A stretch of 64,000 nucleotides of DNA from Natrinema salaciae (GCF_900110865.1 NZ_FOFD01000007.1:124001-188000); one strand, 5' to 3'; numbered from the stretch's first letter, positions 41,197 through 50,411 are shown. The notes: generated by a model from the sequence alone, not told the origin. Made by a program: numbers and translations.

Positions 41197-43815
41197 ATGG
41201 TCGAATTTACCAGGCGGAAGCTGATGGCAACGTCGGCGGCGGCCGCGATCGGCGTCGGCGCGGTCGGAACGGCGAGTGGAGACGACGGGGACACGCCGGG
41301 TGCTCCGACGGTACGGGGGAGCCTCGATCGACTCGCGACGACGGCCCGCGGGGCGGAGGTCACTGGCCCGTTCGTCTTCGAGAACGGGGAAGTGCTGTTC
41401 AGCCTGCAACATCCGAGTCGGGAGAATCCGAGCCCGTACGATACGGCGGCGGTCGGCGTCCTCGCCGGCCACCGGTTCGAGTTCGACGGCCGGAACGACG
41501 AGTTCGACGAACTCGAGCCGCCGCGCTCGAACGAGGCCCAGGGCCGGGTCCAGGTCGCCGGCGGCGAGTACGAGATCCTCGTCCAGGAGGGCGACGAGAT
41601 CAACGGCGGCGCGGAGCGATGGGGGCATCCCCAGACGCCCGACGGCACCGACATCGGCTCGTTCGTCGGCAGCCAGTACGGCGATGTCGGCTACAACCCC
41701 GACATGAACTTCTTCGTTCCGACCGACGAGGAGGGGCTCGAGGGGTACCTCTTTACGAACAACGAGACGAGTCCGGGCTGTATCAGCCGGACGCCGATCA
41801 GCCGCGGCGACGACGGCTGGGACGCCGATCCCGAGGGCGCGATGGAACTCGAGAACCGCGAGTCGTTCCGCGAGATCGGCGGGACGCGGATCAACTGTTA
41901 CGGCGACCTGAGCCCGTGGGGGACCCCGATGTCCGCCGAGGAAGACTACAGTCACCCGCGCGTTTCGGGATCGGCGACGGTCGGCGACGTCGTCGAGGCC
42001 GGGAGCGGCGTCGGTCTCCGAGGCGCGGCGGCGTTCTGGAACCGGCCGAACCCGACCGAGATCACGGATGCGCTGGACGAGCTGTTCGACGAGAGCTGGT
42101 ATCCGCAGGGGGGCTGGGCCCTCAGCGGCGTCGAGCTGCAGGCCTATTACCTCGGCGCCGACCCGGTCGATCAGGACGGCGAGACGAACACGACGGAGCC
42201 GATCGGCGACGGCTACCCCAACCGCTACCGGTACGGTTACATCGTCGAGGTGACCGAGCCCGCGAGCGCGGAACCGACGCCGGTCAAACACTACGCCATG
42301 GGCCGGGCCGCCTTCGAGTGTCCCGGGTTCATGCCCGACGAACGGACCGTCTACCTCACCTCCGACGGGGCGAACAAGGGCTTCTACAAGTTCGTCGCCG
42401 ACGAGCCGATCCCGAGCTACGACGATCGGATGGACGTCCGCGGGACGCTGTACGTCGCCCGCGTGACCAACGAGGCGGCCGCAAAGAACGACCCGCCGGC
42501 CGAGGTCGACCTCGAGATCGAGTGGATCGCCCTCGGCACCGCGAGCAACGCCGAGGTCGCGTCCTGGATCGCCGACTACGACGATATCACGCAGATCGAC
42601 TACCTCGAGACCCACGCCGAGACCGACTGGGAGACGGACCTCGAGACCGCGCTCGCCGAAGCCGACGAAACGGTCGCAATCGGGGGCAACCGGGACTACG
42701 TCACCGACGAGGAGGTCCTCGAGTGGGCCAGCCAGTACGAGGCGAACGGTCCCGACGGCGTCGACGAGGAACTGCGTCGGGTTCCCTTCCTCGAGACCCG
42801 CGCCGCGGCGAAGGCGGTCGGTGCGAGCGTCGAGTTCCGCAAGGCCGAGGGGATCGACGCGGTCGACGACGCCGACCCCGGCGACTTCCTCTACGTCGGG
42901 ATCTCGGAACTCAACGACGGCATGGCGGACGAGAGCGGCGACATCCGGATGGACCGGGTCGACGGCGGCGTCGTCTACCGGGCCGAACTCGAGTCCGACT
43001 ACGATATCTCGACGCTCGAGCCGGTCGTCGTCGGTCCCGACGCGACGGACCGCGAGTCGATCGTCGACGCCGCGCCCATCAACGTGGACAACCTGCTGGT
43101 ACTGGACGACGGCCGCGTCCTCCTCTGTGAGGACAAGGGGAGCTTCGGCCGCTCGTACCCCAACGACGCCCTGTGGGTCTACGAGCCGCCGACGTCGCTG
43201 TCCGTCGACTCCGTCGCGGTCGGGCAGGAGGCGACCGGGACCGCCGAACTCACGCTCTCGTCGGTCCCGGACGGGCTCGCCGGCGGTCGCGTCACCGTCT
43301 CCCTCGAGCACACCGACGTCGCCGAAATCACGGGCGCGAGCTACCACGGCGCGATCGAACTCGCCGCCGACCCGACGATCAGCGCCGACGGCTCGACGGT
43401 CGAGTTCCAGTTCGCCGACCTCGACGACGAGATCCAACCCGGCGCGACGAACGTCCGGCTGGCGACCGTCGAGCTCGAGGGCATCAGCGCCGGAACGACC
43501 GATATCACGGCCGATATCCACGCGCTGGACGCCGACGACGGGAGCGCGATCGACACCCGGTCGCACACCGGTGTCGTGGTTACCGGACCGCCACCGATCG
43601 GCGACGGCTCCGGCGGCCGCCCCCCGACCGACGTCGACGGCGACGGACTGTACGAGGACGTCAACGGCAACGGCCGGCTGGATTACGACGACGTGGTGGT
43701 CCTGTTCGAACACATCGAGAGCGACTCGGTCACGCTCAACGTCGACGCCTACGACTTCAACGACAACGGCCGCATCGACTACGACGACGTCGCCGAGCTG
43801 TACGACGAGCTGTGA
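41197..43815 (+). CDS. PhoX-like (DUF839) phosphatase with cohesin and dockerin modules
   Basis: An 872-residue exported protein. A Tat signal is at the N-terminus (TRRKLMATSAAAAIGVGAVG). A DUF839/PhoX propeller spans about 35-665, with MSAEEDYSHPRV and YGYIVEVTEP typical of PhoX. A cohesin-like domain spans about 668-795 (TGTAELTLSSVPDGLAGGRV, GATNVRLATVELEGISAGTT). The end, about 811-872, has two dockerin-type calcium loops: VNGNGRLDYDDVVVLFEHIE and FNDNGRIDYDDVAELYDEL. PhoX enzymes hydrolyse phosphate esters with Ca and Fe. The dockerin predicts docking to a cohesin. The next gene, five bases on, encodes a surface cohesin. Confidence 0.85.
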   Translation: MVEFTRRKLMATSAAAAIGVGAVGTASGDDGDTPGAPTVRGSLDRLATTARGAEVTGPFVFENGEVLFSLQHPSRENPSPYDTAAVGVLAGHRFEFDGRNDEFDELEPPRSNEAQGRVQVAGGEYEILVQEGDEINGGAERWGHPQTPDGTDIGSFVGSQYGDVGYNPDMNFFVPTDEEGLEGYLFTNNETSPGCISRTPISRGDDGWDADPEGAMELENRESFREIGGTRINCYGDLSPWGTPMSAEEDYSHPRVSGSATVGDVVEAGSGVGLRGAAAFWNRPNPTEITDALDELFDESWYPQGGWALSGVELQAYYLGADPVDQDGETNTTEPIGDGYPNRYRYGYIVEVTEPASAEPTPVKHYAMGRAAFECPGFMPDERTVYLTSDGANKGFYKFVADEPIPSYDDRMDVRGTLYVARVTNEAAAKNDPPAEVDLEIEWIALGTASNAEVASWIADYDDITQIDYLETHAETDWETDLETALAEADETVAIGGNRDYVTDEEVLEWASQYEANGPDGVDEELRRVPFLETRAAAKAVGASVEFRKAEGIDAVDDADPGDFLYVGISELNDGMADESGDIRMDRVDGGVVYRAELESDYDISTLEPVVVGPDATDRESIVDAAPINVDNLLVLDDGRVLLCEDKGSFGRSYPNDALWVYEPPTSLSVDSVAVGQEATGTAELTLSSVPDGLAGGRVTVSLEHTDVAEITGASYHGAIELAADPTISADGSTVEFQFADLDDEIQPGATNVRLATVELEGISAGTTDITADIHALDADDGSAIDTRSHTGVVVTGPPPIGDGSGGRPPTDVDGDGLYEDVNGNGRLDYDDVVVLFEHIESDSVTLNVDAYDFNDNGRIDYDDVAELYDEL

Positions 43816-43820
43816 GGTCG

Positions 43821-44510
43821 ATGGGACGACCACCACGACGGACCGCCCTGACGGCCGCCGTCTGCGTCGCGGTCGGTCTGGCTGTCGGCCTCGCGAGCCC
43901 GGGGATGGCCGCGAGCGGCGCGAGTGCCGACGCTGGGGCGACCCCGGCGGCGGCCGAGAGCCGCCTCGTCGTCACCGACGCGACCGTCGAACCCGGGGAG
44001 ACGGCGAGCCACCGGATCGCGCTCACCGACGCGCCGAACGGACTCGCCGGCTTCAAGCTCACCCTCGAGCTGTCGACCGACGACGCGACCATCTCGGACG
44101 CCGCGTACCCCGACACGTACGGGAAGACGACCCCTCCCCACGTGAGCGACGACGGGCAGTCGGTGACCGTCGAGGCCGCGGATCTCACCGACGAAGTGAC
44201 GGCGGGTGCGACCGACGTCACGCTCGCGACGGTCGAGGTACACGGGACCGACGCCGGCTCGACGGCGCTCGAGGTGACCGGGATGCAGGCCGACGCGGAC
44301 GGCGGCGACCGTATCGCACCGTCCCTCGAGGCGGGGACGCTCACTGTCACCGATGACGGGTCCGCACCCACCGAGACCCAGAGCGGGCGATCGGCCGACG
44401 GGACTGAACGCGACGATTCCATCCCCGGCTTCGCGGCCGGAACCACGATCGTCGCGCTCGCCGCCCTCGTGGTCGCCCTGCTCGCGCGGTCCCGGCGCGA
44501 CCCGCGGTGA
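43821..44510 (+). CDS. Surface-anchored cohesin-like protein with PGF-CTERM-like tail
   Basis: A 229-residue protein. The signal peptide covers about residues 1-32 (ALTAAVCVAVGLAVGLASPG). A single cohesin-like domain spans about 48-175 (LVVTDATVEPGETASHRIAL, VTAGATDVTLATVEVHGTD). A Ser/Thr/Glu linker follows, then DDSIPGFAAGTTIVALAALV, a PGF-CTERM-like sorting tail with a basic end. It is expected to be lipid anchored at the outer face. The ATG at 43821 is five bases after the PhoX-dockerin stop, so they are one operon. It is the most likely partner for the PhoX dockerin. Confidence 0.82.
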   Translation: MGRPPRRTALTAAVCVAVGLAVGLASPGMAASGASADAGATPAAAESRLVVTDATVEPGETASHRIALTDAPNGLAGFKLTLELSTDDATISDAAYPDTYGKTTPPHVSDDGQSVTVEAADLTDEVTAGATDVTLATVEVHGTDAGSTALEVTGMQADADGGDRIAPSLEAGTLTVTDDGSAPTETQSGRSADGTERDDSIPGFAAGTTIVALAALVVALLARSRRDPR

Positions 44511-44601
44511 GCCTTCGACCGGCCTCGTCGGCTCACGAATTCGATCGAGCCCTCGCGTTCGTATAGCCCGTTTTATACGATCGGCGGGGAAACCCGCACC
44601 T

Positions 44602-45615
44602 ATGATCGAGGTCGCCACGCTGCTCCTGATGGCAACCGCCGGGACGGCGATCGTCTGGAAGGGAAGCGGCTGGCTCGAGGAGTCGGCGAACAAACTCGCG
44701 GTCGCGTACGGACTGCCGGCGGTCGTTCAGGGGGCCGTAATCGCGGCCGTAGGCTCGAGTACCCCGGAACTGGCGAGCGTCATTCTCGCGACGCTGATAC
44801 ACGAGGAGTTCGAACTCGGTGTGGGGTCGATCGTCGGCTCGGCGGTATTCAACCTCCTCGTGATTCCGGGGCTCTCGGTGCTCGTCGGCGGCGGGATCGA
44901 CACGACGCGCGAACTGGTCTACAAGGAGTCGCTGTTTTACATGCTCGCAGTCGCGTCGCTGTTGTTGACGTTCTCGCTGGCGGTCATCTACAACCCGGCC
45001 GACGTGGCCGGCGGCCGAATCGGCGGGAGCGTCTCGAGACCGCTCGCCCTGTTTCCGATCGCGCTGTACGGACTCTACCTGTTTACCCAGTATCTCGACG
45101 CCACGGAGGCCGACAAGGCGGCCGACGCATCGATCGAGCTCGCCCGGGCGTGGTTCTGGTTCGTCGTCGGACTGGCGTTCATCGTCGTCGGCGTGGAGGC
45201 ACTCGTCCGCGCAGCGATCGGGCTCGGTGCGGCGTTCGGGACGCCCACGTTCCTCTGGGGCATGACCGTCGTGGCCGCTGGCTCGAGTCTGCCGGATACG
45301 TTCGTCAGTCTCACGGCTGCGCGGGCCGACCGGCCGACAGTCACGCTGGCGAACGTCCTCGGGAGCAACACGTTCGACCTGCTCGTGGCCGTGCCGGTCG
45401 GCGTTCTCATCGCGGGATCGCGGACGGTAGACTTCGGCCACATCGTCCCGATGATGGGGTTTCTGGTGCTGGCGACGATCACGTTCTTCGCGATCTCGCG
45501 GACCGGAATGCGGCTCTCTCGACGGGAAGCGTGGTCGCTGCTCGTGCTCTACACAGCGTTCGTCTGCTGGCTCCTGCTGGAGAGTCTGGGCGTCGTCAGC
45601 GTGCTCGGGCTCTGA
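44602..45615 (+). CDS. Sodium/calcium exchanger family transporter
   Basis: A 337-residue CaCA-family antiporter with about ten transmembrane helices. The two alpha repeats are visible: VIAAVGSSTPELASVILATL near residues 46-65 and VAAGSSLPDTFVSL near 225-238, each with the conserved acidic residue that binds the cation. The second repeat is followed by GSNTFDLLVAVPVG. It exchanges sodium or potassium for calcium at the cytoplasmic membrane. The start at 44602 follows a TATA-like TTTTATACG at about 44570. It is transcribed alone. Confidence 0.9.
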   Translation: MIEVATLLLMATAGTAIVWKGSGWLEESANKLAVAYGLPAVVQGAVIAAVGSSTPELASVILATLIHEEFELGVGSIVGSAVFNLLVIPGLSVLVGGGIDTTRELVYKESLFYMLAVASLLLTFSLAVIYNPADVAGGRIGGSVSRPLALFPIALYGLYLFTQYLDATEADKAADASIELARAWFWFVVGLAFIVVGVEALVRAAIGLGAAFGTPTFLWGMTVVAAGSSLPDTFVSLTAARADRPTVTLANVLGSNTFDLLVAVPVGVLIAGSRTVDFGHIVPMMGFLVLATITFFAISRTGMRLSRREAWSLLVLYTAFVCWLLLESLGVVSVLGL

Positions 45616-45725
45616 GAGAGCGGCTCGCTCCGTCCCGGATCGCCAGCCAGTCACCGATCGACGGTGTTCCTATCCGAACGGAATCTTCTAGTGGTTTTAC
45701 TTAGACCGCCTGCAATGAGCCGGGT

Positions 45726-47018
45726 ATGAGTGACGACTCGGACTCTGAGGGACACAGATTCGCCACGAACAGCATCCACGCCGGCCAGGAACCAGATTCG
45801 GCCACGGGTGCCCGCGCACCGCCGCTGTACCAGACGACGTCCTACGAGTTCGACGACACCGACCACGCCGCCGCACTGTTCGGGCTCGAGGAAGCGGGCA
45901 ACATCTACTCGCGGATTATGAACCCGACGAACGCGATGCTCGAGGAGCGCATCGCGACGCTCGAGGGCGGCGTCGGCGCGCTGGCCACCGCCTCGGGAAT
46001 GGCCGCGTTCGACCTCGCGACGTTCATCCTCGCGGAGGTCGGCGACAACATCGTCTCCTCGTCGTCGCTGTACGGCGGGACCTACACCTATCTCACCCAC
46101 ACCGTCGAAAAACGCGGGATCGAGACGAAATTCGTCGACACGCTGGACTACGACGCCTACGACGCGGCGATCGACGACGACACCGCCTTCGTCCACCTCG
46201 AGACGATCGGGAACCCCGCGCTCGTGACGCCGGATATCGAACGCATCGCGGATATCGCCCACGACCACGACGTACCGTTGTTCGTCGACAACACCTTCGC
46301 CACGCCGTACCTCTGTCGGCCGCTCGAGCACGGCGCGGACCTGGTCTGGAACTCGACGACCAAGTGGATCCACGGCGCGGGGTCGACGGTCGGCGGGATC
46401 CTCGTCGACGGCGGCTCGTTCCCCTGGGCCGACGGGGACTACCCCGAGATCGCCGAGCCGAATCCGGCCTACCACGGGATCAACTTCGCCGAGGCGTTCG
46501 GCGACGCCGCCTTCTCGGCCGTCGCCCGAACCCGCGGGCTGCGGGATCTGGGCAACCAGCAGTCCCCCTTCGACGCCTGGGTGACCCTGCAGAAACTCGA
46601 GTCGCTCCCGCTGCGAATGGAGAAACACTGCGAGAACGCCATGGCCGTCGCGGAGTTCCTCGCGGATCACTCGGCCGTCGAGTGGGTCAACTACCCCGGC
46701 CTCGAGAGCCACGAGACCCACGAGGAAGCGAGCGAGTACCTCGAGGGCGGCTACGGCGGCATGATCACCTTCGGACTCGAGGGTGGGTACGACGCCGCGG
46801 AGACGGTCTGCAACGAGGTGGAGCTCTCGAGTCTGCTCGCGAACGTCGGCGACGCGAAGACGCTGATCATCCACCCCGCGAGCACGACCCACCAGCAGCT
46901 CACCGAGGAGGAGAAGCTGGCCAGCGGCGTGACCGACGACCTCGTGCGCCTGTCGGTGGGGATCGAAGACGTCGACGACGTGATCGCGGACCTCGATCGG
47001 GCGATCGACCAGGTGTAA
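45726..47018 (+). CDS. metY: O-acetylhomoserine sulfhydrylase (PLP enzyme)
   Basis: A 430-residue Cys/Met metabolism PLP-dependent enzyme. The start [20 protein letters not shown] and [10 protein letters not shown] are typical of O-acetylhomoserine aminocarboxypropyltransferases. [17 protein letters not shown] and [11 protein letters not shown] bind cofactor phosphate. The PLP-lysine lies in SSTKW-like [19 protein letters not shown]. The end [17 protein letters not shown] is also diagnostic. It makes homocysteine from O-acetylhomoserine and sulfide. An acetyltransferase gene (metX) would often be adjacent but is not in the next gene here. Confidence 0.93.
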   Translation: MSDDSDSEGHRFATNSIHAGQEPDSATGARAPPLYQTTSYEFDDTDHAAALFGLEEAGNIYSRIMNPTNAMLEERIATLEGGVGALATASGMAAFDLATFILAEVGDNIVSSSSLYGGTYTYLTHTVEKRGIETKFVDTLDYDAYDAAIDDDTAFVHLETIGNPALVTPDIERIADIAHDHDVPLFVDNTFATPYLCRPLEHGADLVWNSTTKWIHGAGSTVGGILVDGGSFPWADGDYPEIAEPNPAYHGINFAEAFGDAAFSAVARTRGLRDLGNQQSPFDAWVTLQKLESLPLRMEKHCENAMAVAEFLADHSAVEWVNYPGLESHETHEEASEYLEGGYGGMITFGLEGGYDAAETVCNEVELSSLLANVGDAKTLIIHPASTTHQQLTEEEKLASGVTDDLVRLSVGIEDVDDVIADLDRAIDQV

Positions 47019-47144
47019 GCTCTCGCTCGACGGCCGCTTCGACCGCGGCTGCGACGGCGGCCGGGAGCAGTCGTGACCGGTGACGATTGCAGCTCGCTGT
47101 AACTAGCCCACGTCGTTAAGGTCACGGGGTTCGACTGTTTCACT

Positions 47145-47534
47145 ATGCCGACCGGGATACTCACGTCAGAGGCAGCGGAGCAGATCGTCGCAACCTGTCG
47201 AACGGCCATCGGCGACAGCCTCCGTTCGGTCACCTACTTCACGCGCGACGACTTCGAGCAGGTCTACCTCCGCGAGGACCTGGAGCGCGACGCCGACCTC
47301 TCGACGTTCATCGGCCACGAGTGGCGCGGGTTCAAGACCACCCAGACCGCCTACGAAGGGTCGGAACTCGGCGCGTACGACTACACGATTCGCGTCTTCG
47401 ACAACGGCTTCCTCATCCGCGTAACCAACGACAGCGAGGGCGTCTTCGTCACCACTGACGGGCTGACGGTCAAAGACTTCGAAGAGGTCGCGACGGCGCT
47501 CGATTCGTTCCTCAGCAGCCGCGAGATTTCGTAG
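47145..47534 (+). CDS. Conserved haloarchaeal protein (DUF7522-like)
   Basis: A 129-residue protein. It opens with a helix (SEAAEQIVATCRTAIGDSLRS), continues with VTYFTRDDFEQVYLREDLER, and has a beta-rich second half (YDYTIRVFDNGFLIRVTNDS, GVFVTTDGLTVKDFEEV). This arrangement recalls the DUF7522 family known from haloarchaeal genomes. It has no membrane segment. Its final bases overlap the 3' end of a small minus-strand ORF (47512-47700). Function unknown. Confidence 0.75.
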   Translation: MPTGILTSEAAEQIVATCRTAIGDSLRSVTYFTRDDFEQVYLREDLERDADLSTFIGHEWRGFKTTQTAYEGSELGAYDYTIRVFDNGFLIRVTNDSEGVFVTTDGLTVKDFEEVATALDSFLSSREIS

Positions 47535-47700
47535 TCGCGTCGTCGCTCGAGCGGTCGATGTCGCGGTCGTCCGCAGCCCGATCGTCTTCCTCGCCGTCGG
47601 CATCCCGCCCGCCGATGGGCAGGCCGGATCCCTGCTCGCCGTCGGTTCCGAGGAGGCGAGCGAAGCGACGGCGTTCCGCAGCGTGTCTGTCCAGACTCAT
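47512..47700 (-). CDS. Possible small acidic protein
   Basis: A 62-residue ORF (MSLDRHAAERRRFARLLGTD at its start, followed by a low-complexity Asp/Arg tail). The first 20 residues are of a kind I recall from small haloarchaeal hypothetical proteins. It overlaps the 3' end of the DUF7522-like gene by 23 bases, tail to tail. It may be real, but the tail is not informative. Confidence 0.45.
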   Translation of the reverse strand: MSLDRHAAERRRFARLLGTDGEQGSGLPIGGRDADGEEDDRAADDRDIDRSSDDATTKSRGC

Positions 47701-47886
47701 GCCACCACTAGAGGCAGGTTTCCCTTGTAGTAATGCAGGCCGTTTTGGGGAGAAACACGGTACTTCCCACATGAAACGGTCCCGACGCAGTCTCGCGATT
47801 TTCGCGGTGTAACGGGTTCGTACGAATCGGCTTCCAGCCGACCGAACAGCGTAACACCCTTTTCCGCCACGCTCGTGGTGTCGACA

Positions 47887-48423
47887 ATGACCGACCTTCC
47901 CGACGCCGTCGCACGCGAACTCGACTCTCACGACGCGTTCGCCCGGCGCGACGACGGCTACCGCCTCACGACGACCGTCTTCGAAACGACCGTGACGGCC
48001 GACGACGCCGACGGAAAGCGCGACGGCCGCTTTCGCATCACCGTCTTCCTCCCGACGCTCGACGCGGCCGTCGCCGACGAGGTCGTCGCCGACGTCGTCG
48101 AAGAGGGTTGGTTCGAGACGCTCGAGCGGCGACTGCGTGACGTGTTTACCGTCGCGCGCACGGACACGCACGACGACCCCGTCGTCGACCGGGACGCCGG
48201 CGAGGTCCGAGTTCGACTCGAGTACACCGCCTGGGACGCCGGCGAGGGCGTCGACGACGCCAAAGCCCTCATCGAGTTCGTCGAAGGGACATTCGCACAG
48301 GGGATCATCCCGGGCTACGAGTACCGCGGCGAGGCGGCAACGCTGCTCGAGAACGCCCAGAACAGAGGGCAGCAGGCTGCAGACGGCGACAGAAACGGAA
48401 CCAGTGGCGGCATGCCGCTGTAA
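47887..48423 (+). CDS. DUF5813 family protein
   Basis: A 178-residue acidic protein of the haloarchaeal DUF5813 type (LPDAVARELDSHDAFARRDD at the start, GRFRITVFLPTLDAAVADEV, WDAGEGVDDAKALIEFVEGT later). It has no signal or membrane segment. The C-terminus is a Gly/Asn tail. A GGCG-rich spacer and the start ATG at 47887 follow a weak promoter. The stop (48421-48423) is followed after one base by a palindromic element. Role unknown. Confidence 0.78.
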   Translation: MTDLPDAVARELDSHDAFARRDDGYRLTTTVFETTVTADDADGKRDGRFRITVFLPTLDAAVADEVVADVVEEGWFETLERRLRDVFTVARTDTHDDPVVDRDAGEVRVRLEYTAWDAGEGVDDAKALIEFVEGTFAQGIIPGYEYRGEAATLLENAQNRGQQAADGDRNGTSGGMPL

Positions 48424-48424
48424 A

Positions 48425-48513
48425 CCGAAATTTTACTCTGCGGTCTGCCGCGCTGGTGGCTTCGCCACACAGCGCGGCGTCCCTCGGTAAAATTTCGATC
48501 AAAAGCACTCCTC
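48425..48513 (+). repeat. Palindromic repeat element, copy I
   Basis: This element starts CCGAAATTTTACTCTGCGG, one base after the stop codon of the DUF5813 gene. It has outer arms CGAAATTTTAC and GTAAAATTTCG, an inner GC-rich hairpin around CTTCGCC, and then runs on to GATCAAAAGCACTCCTC. The inverted copy II at 48880-48947 shares the left end, the loop and the last 33 bases, with one mismatch in those 33. It may be a REP-like repeat or a bidirectional terminator. Confidence 0.75.
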
Positions 48514-48879
48514 CTTCCCCTTCACACCGTTCCGGGTCAGTCGTCGGCCCGCTCGCTCACTGGCTCACGGCACTGCCGTTCGCCTTCCCGCGGCGCTTCG
48601 CGCCGCGCATCCGTTCACTCGCGGCGAGTGACGGTGAGTCGCCTGCCCTTCCCCGAGTCGCGGGGCTCTCACGTCTGCTCGAGCCCCGCTCCCGGCCATC
48701 GAAGTAGGTAACTCGTCTGATAGGACGAACACACTCACTGCGAGCAACTGATGGGAGCGAGCGTGTTGATCGTGAACCGATCATCAAGTGTTGTCTCAGC
48801 GAGCGAGCGGTTCGGAGAACCCGAGTGACGCTGTTCACCGAGCGCGTCGCGCTCGGGCCGACGAGCGACCAACGGGAGC

Positions 48880-48947
48880 GAGGAGTGCTTTTGATCGAAA
48901 TTTTGCCGAGGGCGCGGCTTCGCCGCGCCCGCAGAGCAAAATTTCGG
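48880..48947 (-). repeat. Palindromic repeat element, copy II (inverted)
   Basis: The reverse complement of copy I, with a shorter inner hairpin (GCGCGGCTTCGCCGCGCC). It ends two bases from the stop codon of the RAM-domain gene (48950). Together the two copies form a mirrored pair with each repeat lying immediately after the stop of one of the converging genes. Confidence 0.75.
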
Positions 48948-48949
48948 CA

Positions 48950-49180
48950 CTAGTCCATCGCGATGTACGTTTGCGTGTCCTCGATGCCCTCGATGGCCTG
49001 GATGCGAGTGGCCGCGATCTCCTTTACCTCGGCCGGCGTCTCGACCTCGGTCTTCGCGATGAGGTCGACGTCGCCCGCGACGATGTGGGCCGACTGAACG
49101 CCGTCGATGGATTCGATGCTGTCTTTGAGTCGATCCGCCTCACCCGTGTTCGCCTTGATCATGATGAACGCTGTAACCAT
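48950..49180 (-). CDS. Stand-alone RAM (Lrp/AsnC ligand-binding) domain protein
   Basis: A 76-residue protein that is only the RAM/Lrp C-terminal domain (MVTAFIMIKANTGEADRLKD, IDGVQSAHIVAGDVDLIAKT). It lacks the winged helix. The start ATG shares one base with the stop codon of trkA (TGATG), so the two are translationally coupled. Such domains bind amino acids and form oligomers. Here one likely modulates or senses for the TrkA potassium system. A paralogue is at 50111. Confidence 0.85.
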   Translation of the reverse strand: MVTAFIMIKANTGEADRLKDSIESIDGVQSAHIVAGDVDLIAKTEVETPAEVKEIAATRIQAIEGIEDTQTYIAMD

Positions 49181-49962
49181 CAGTTGACACCTCCAGTGTC
49201 GGATTCGGACTCCCGATCCGGTCTCGAGTCCGAGTCCGCCTCGGAGTCCAATAGCTCCGCCGCCGAACTCGAGCCCGACCCTGCGTTTGCGGCCGCTCGG
49301 GTCGGCGACTCGCCGACCAGGAGCTGGCGCACCTGACTCAGGACGTCGAAGTCCGCGAGGACGACGAGCCGGTCGCCGTCCTCGATCGAAAGATCCTCGG
49401 TCGGGATCTCGAGGTGGCCCTCGCCCTTCCCGAAAGCGAGGAGGGTCGCGTCGGCGGGCAGGTGCAGTTCGCTGATCGTGTACCCGTTGACGGGGGCCGC
49501 GTCGGTGATCGTGAGTTCGACGACCTGCAGGTACGGGGCGATGTCGGCGATCGCGCGGATCGTGCCGCCCAGGAGGGCGTTTTTCGCGCCGATCGCGCCG
49601 AGCCGTTCGGGGTAGATGACCTCGTCGACCTGATCGGCGTACTTGCGGTAGATCCCCTCGCGGTAGGACTCGTCGATCCGCATGACCGTCCGACAGTCGT
49701 AGTGGTTGGCGATCATACACGCCGTGAAGTTGACGTTGAGGTCACCCGTGAGCGCACCGACGGCGTCGGCCTCGGTGACGCCGGCCTCCTCGAGGACCGT
49801 TTCGCGCGAGCCGTCGCCCTCGACGGTGGTGAACTCCTGATCGCGAGCGCGTCTGAGCGTCGGCTCGTCGCGTTCGACGATCGTCACCTCGTGGCCTTCG
49901 TCACGCAAGACGCGTGCTGTGCGCAGACCGACCCGTCCGGCCCCGATAATCACGAACCGCAT
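49180..49962 (-). CDS. trkA: TrkA-like potassium uptake regulatory subunit
   Basis: A 260-residue RCK protein. The N-terminal Rossmann fold binds NAD (MRFVIIGAGRVGLRTARVLR, with the GxGxxG-type GAGRVG at 8-13). TrkA-N ends near 140. TrkA-C follows at about 140-225 (VVELTITDAAPVNGYTISEL). A Ser/Asp/Glu tail completes the protein. It gates Trk/Ktr potassium channels in response to nucleotides. It is coupled to a RAM-domain gene downstream, and another RAM gene lies upstream. No membrane subunit gene is adjacent. Confidence 0.9.
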   Translation of the reverse strand: MRFVIIGAGRVGLRTARVLRDEGHEVTIVERDEPTLRRARDQEFTTVEGDGSRETVLEEAGVTEADAVGALTGDLNVNFTACMIANHYDCRTVMRIDESYREGIYRKYADQVDEVIYPERLGAIGAKNALLGGTIRAIADIAPYLQVVELTITDAAPVNGYTISELHLPADATLLAFGKGEGHLEIPTEDLSIEDGDRLVVLADFDVLSQVRQLLVGESPTRAAANAGSGSSSAAELLDSEADSDSRPDRESESDTGGVN

Positions 49963-50110
49963 GCAGAGGCGTACGCCGGCCCCAGTGAATAAGTTTGCCC
50001 CGAGTTACCGTGTGTCCAGATCGAACGGACGCGTGACTCGGACGACGACGGTTCCGGAAGAAGAGGCGATAAACGCCGCACTGACGGCCGCAGGAATCCG
50101 CAGCTAGTCG

Positions 50111-50341
50111 CTACGCCATCGCGATGTACGTCTTCGTATCGGTGACGCCACCGAGCCCCTGTAGACCCGAAGAGACGGTCTGGAGCACGTCGTAGACCTC
50201 CGGTGCGTCGATCTCAGCGATGATGTCGTAGTTGCCCGCGACGATGTGGGCGTCGGTGACCGATTCGAGGCCGGCGATCTCAGCGAGCAGCCCCTCGGAC
50301 TTTCCGGCGGCCGTCTTCACCATGATGAACGCGTGGACCAT
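50111..50341 (-). CDS. Stand-alone RAM (Lrp/AsnC ligand-binding) domain protein, paralogue
   Basis: A 76-residue RAM-domain protein (MVHAFIMVKTAAGKSEGLLA to TKTYIAMA). It shares MVxAFIMxK, AHIVAGxxDxIA and TxTYIAM with the protein at 48950. The start at 50341 is chosen to match that paralogue. It has no DNA-binding part. It is upstream of trkA on the same strand but separated by 148 bases, so may have its own promoter. Confidence 0.85.
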   Translation of the reverse strand: MVHAFIMVKTAAGKSEGLLAEIAGLESVTDAHIVAGNYDIIAEIDAPEVYDVLQTVSSGLQGLGGVTDTKTYIAMA

Positions 50342-50411
50342 CGGAGGTGTGGTACACTCTGCCACGACTAAAGCCTTTGCCCGAAGCCGACGTGCGGCGT
50401 CGGGCCATCGA

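Larger units (their letters stand above)
48424..48949. other. 526-bp intergenic region between converging genes with mirrored repeats
   Basis: The two outer parts are the copies of the palindromic element. The central 366 bases (48514-48879) hold GC-rich inverted stretches such as CCCGCTCGCTC / GAGCGAGCGG and no gene. Frames on both strands here do not encode plausible proteins. Confidence 0.55.
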
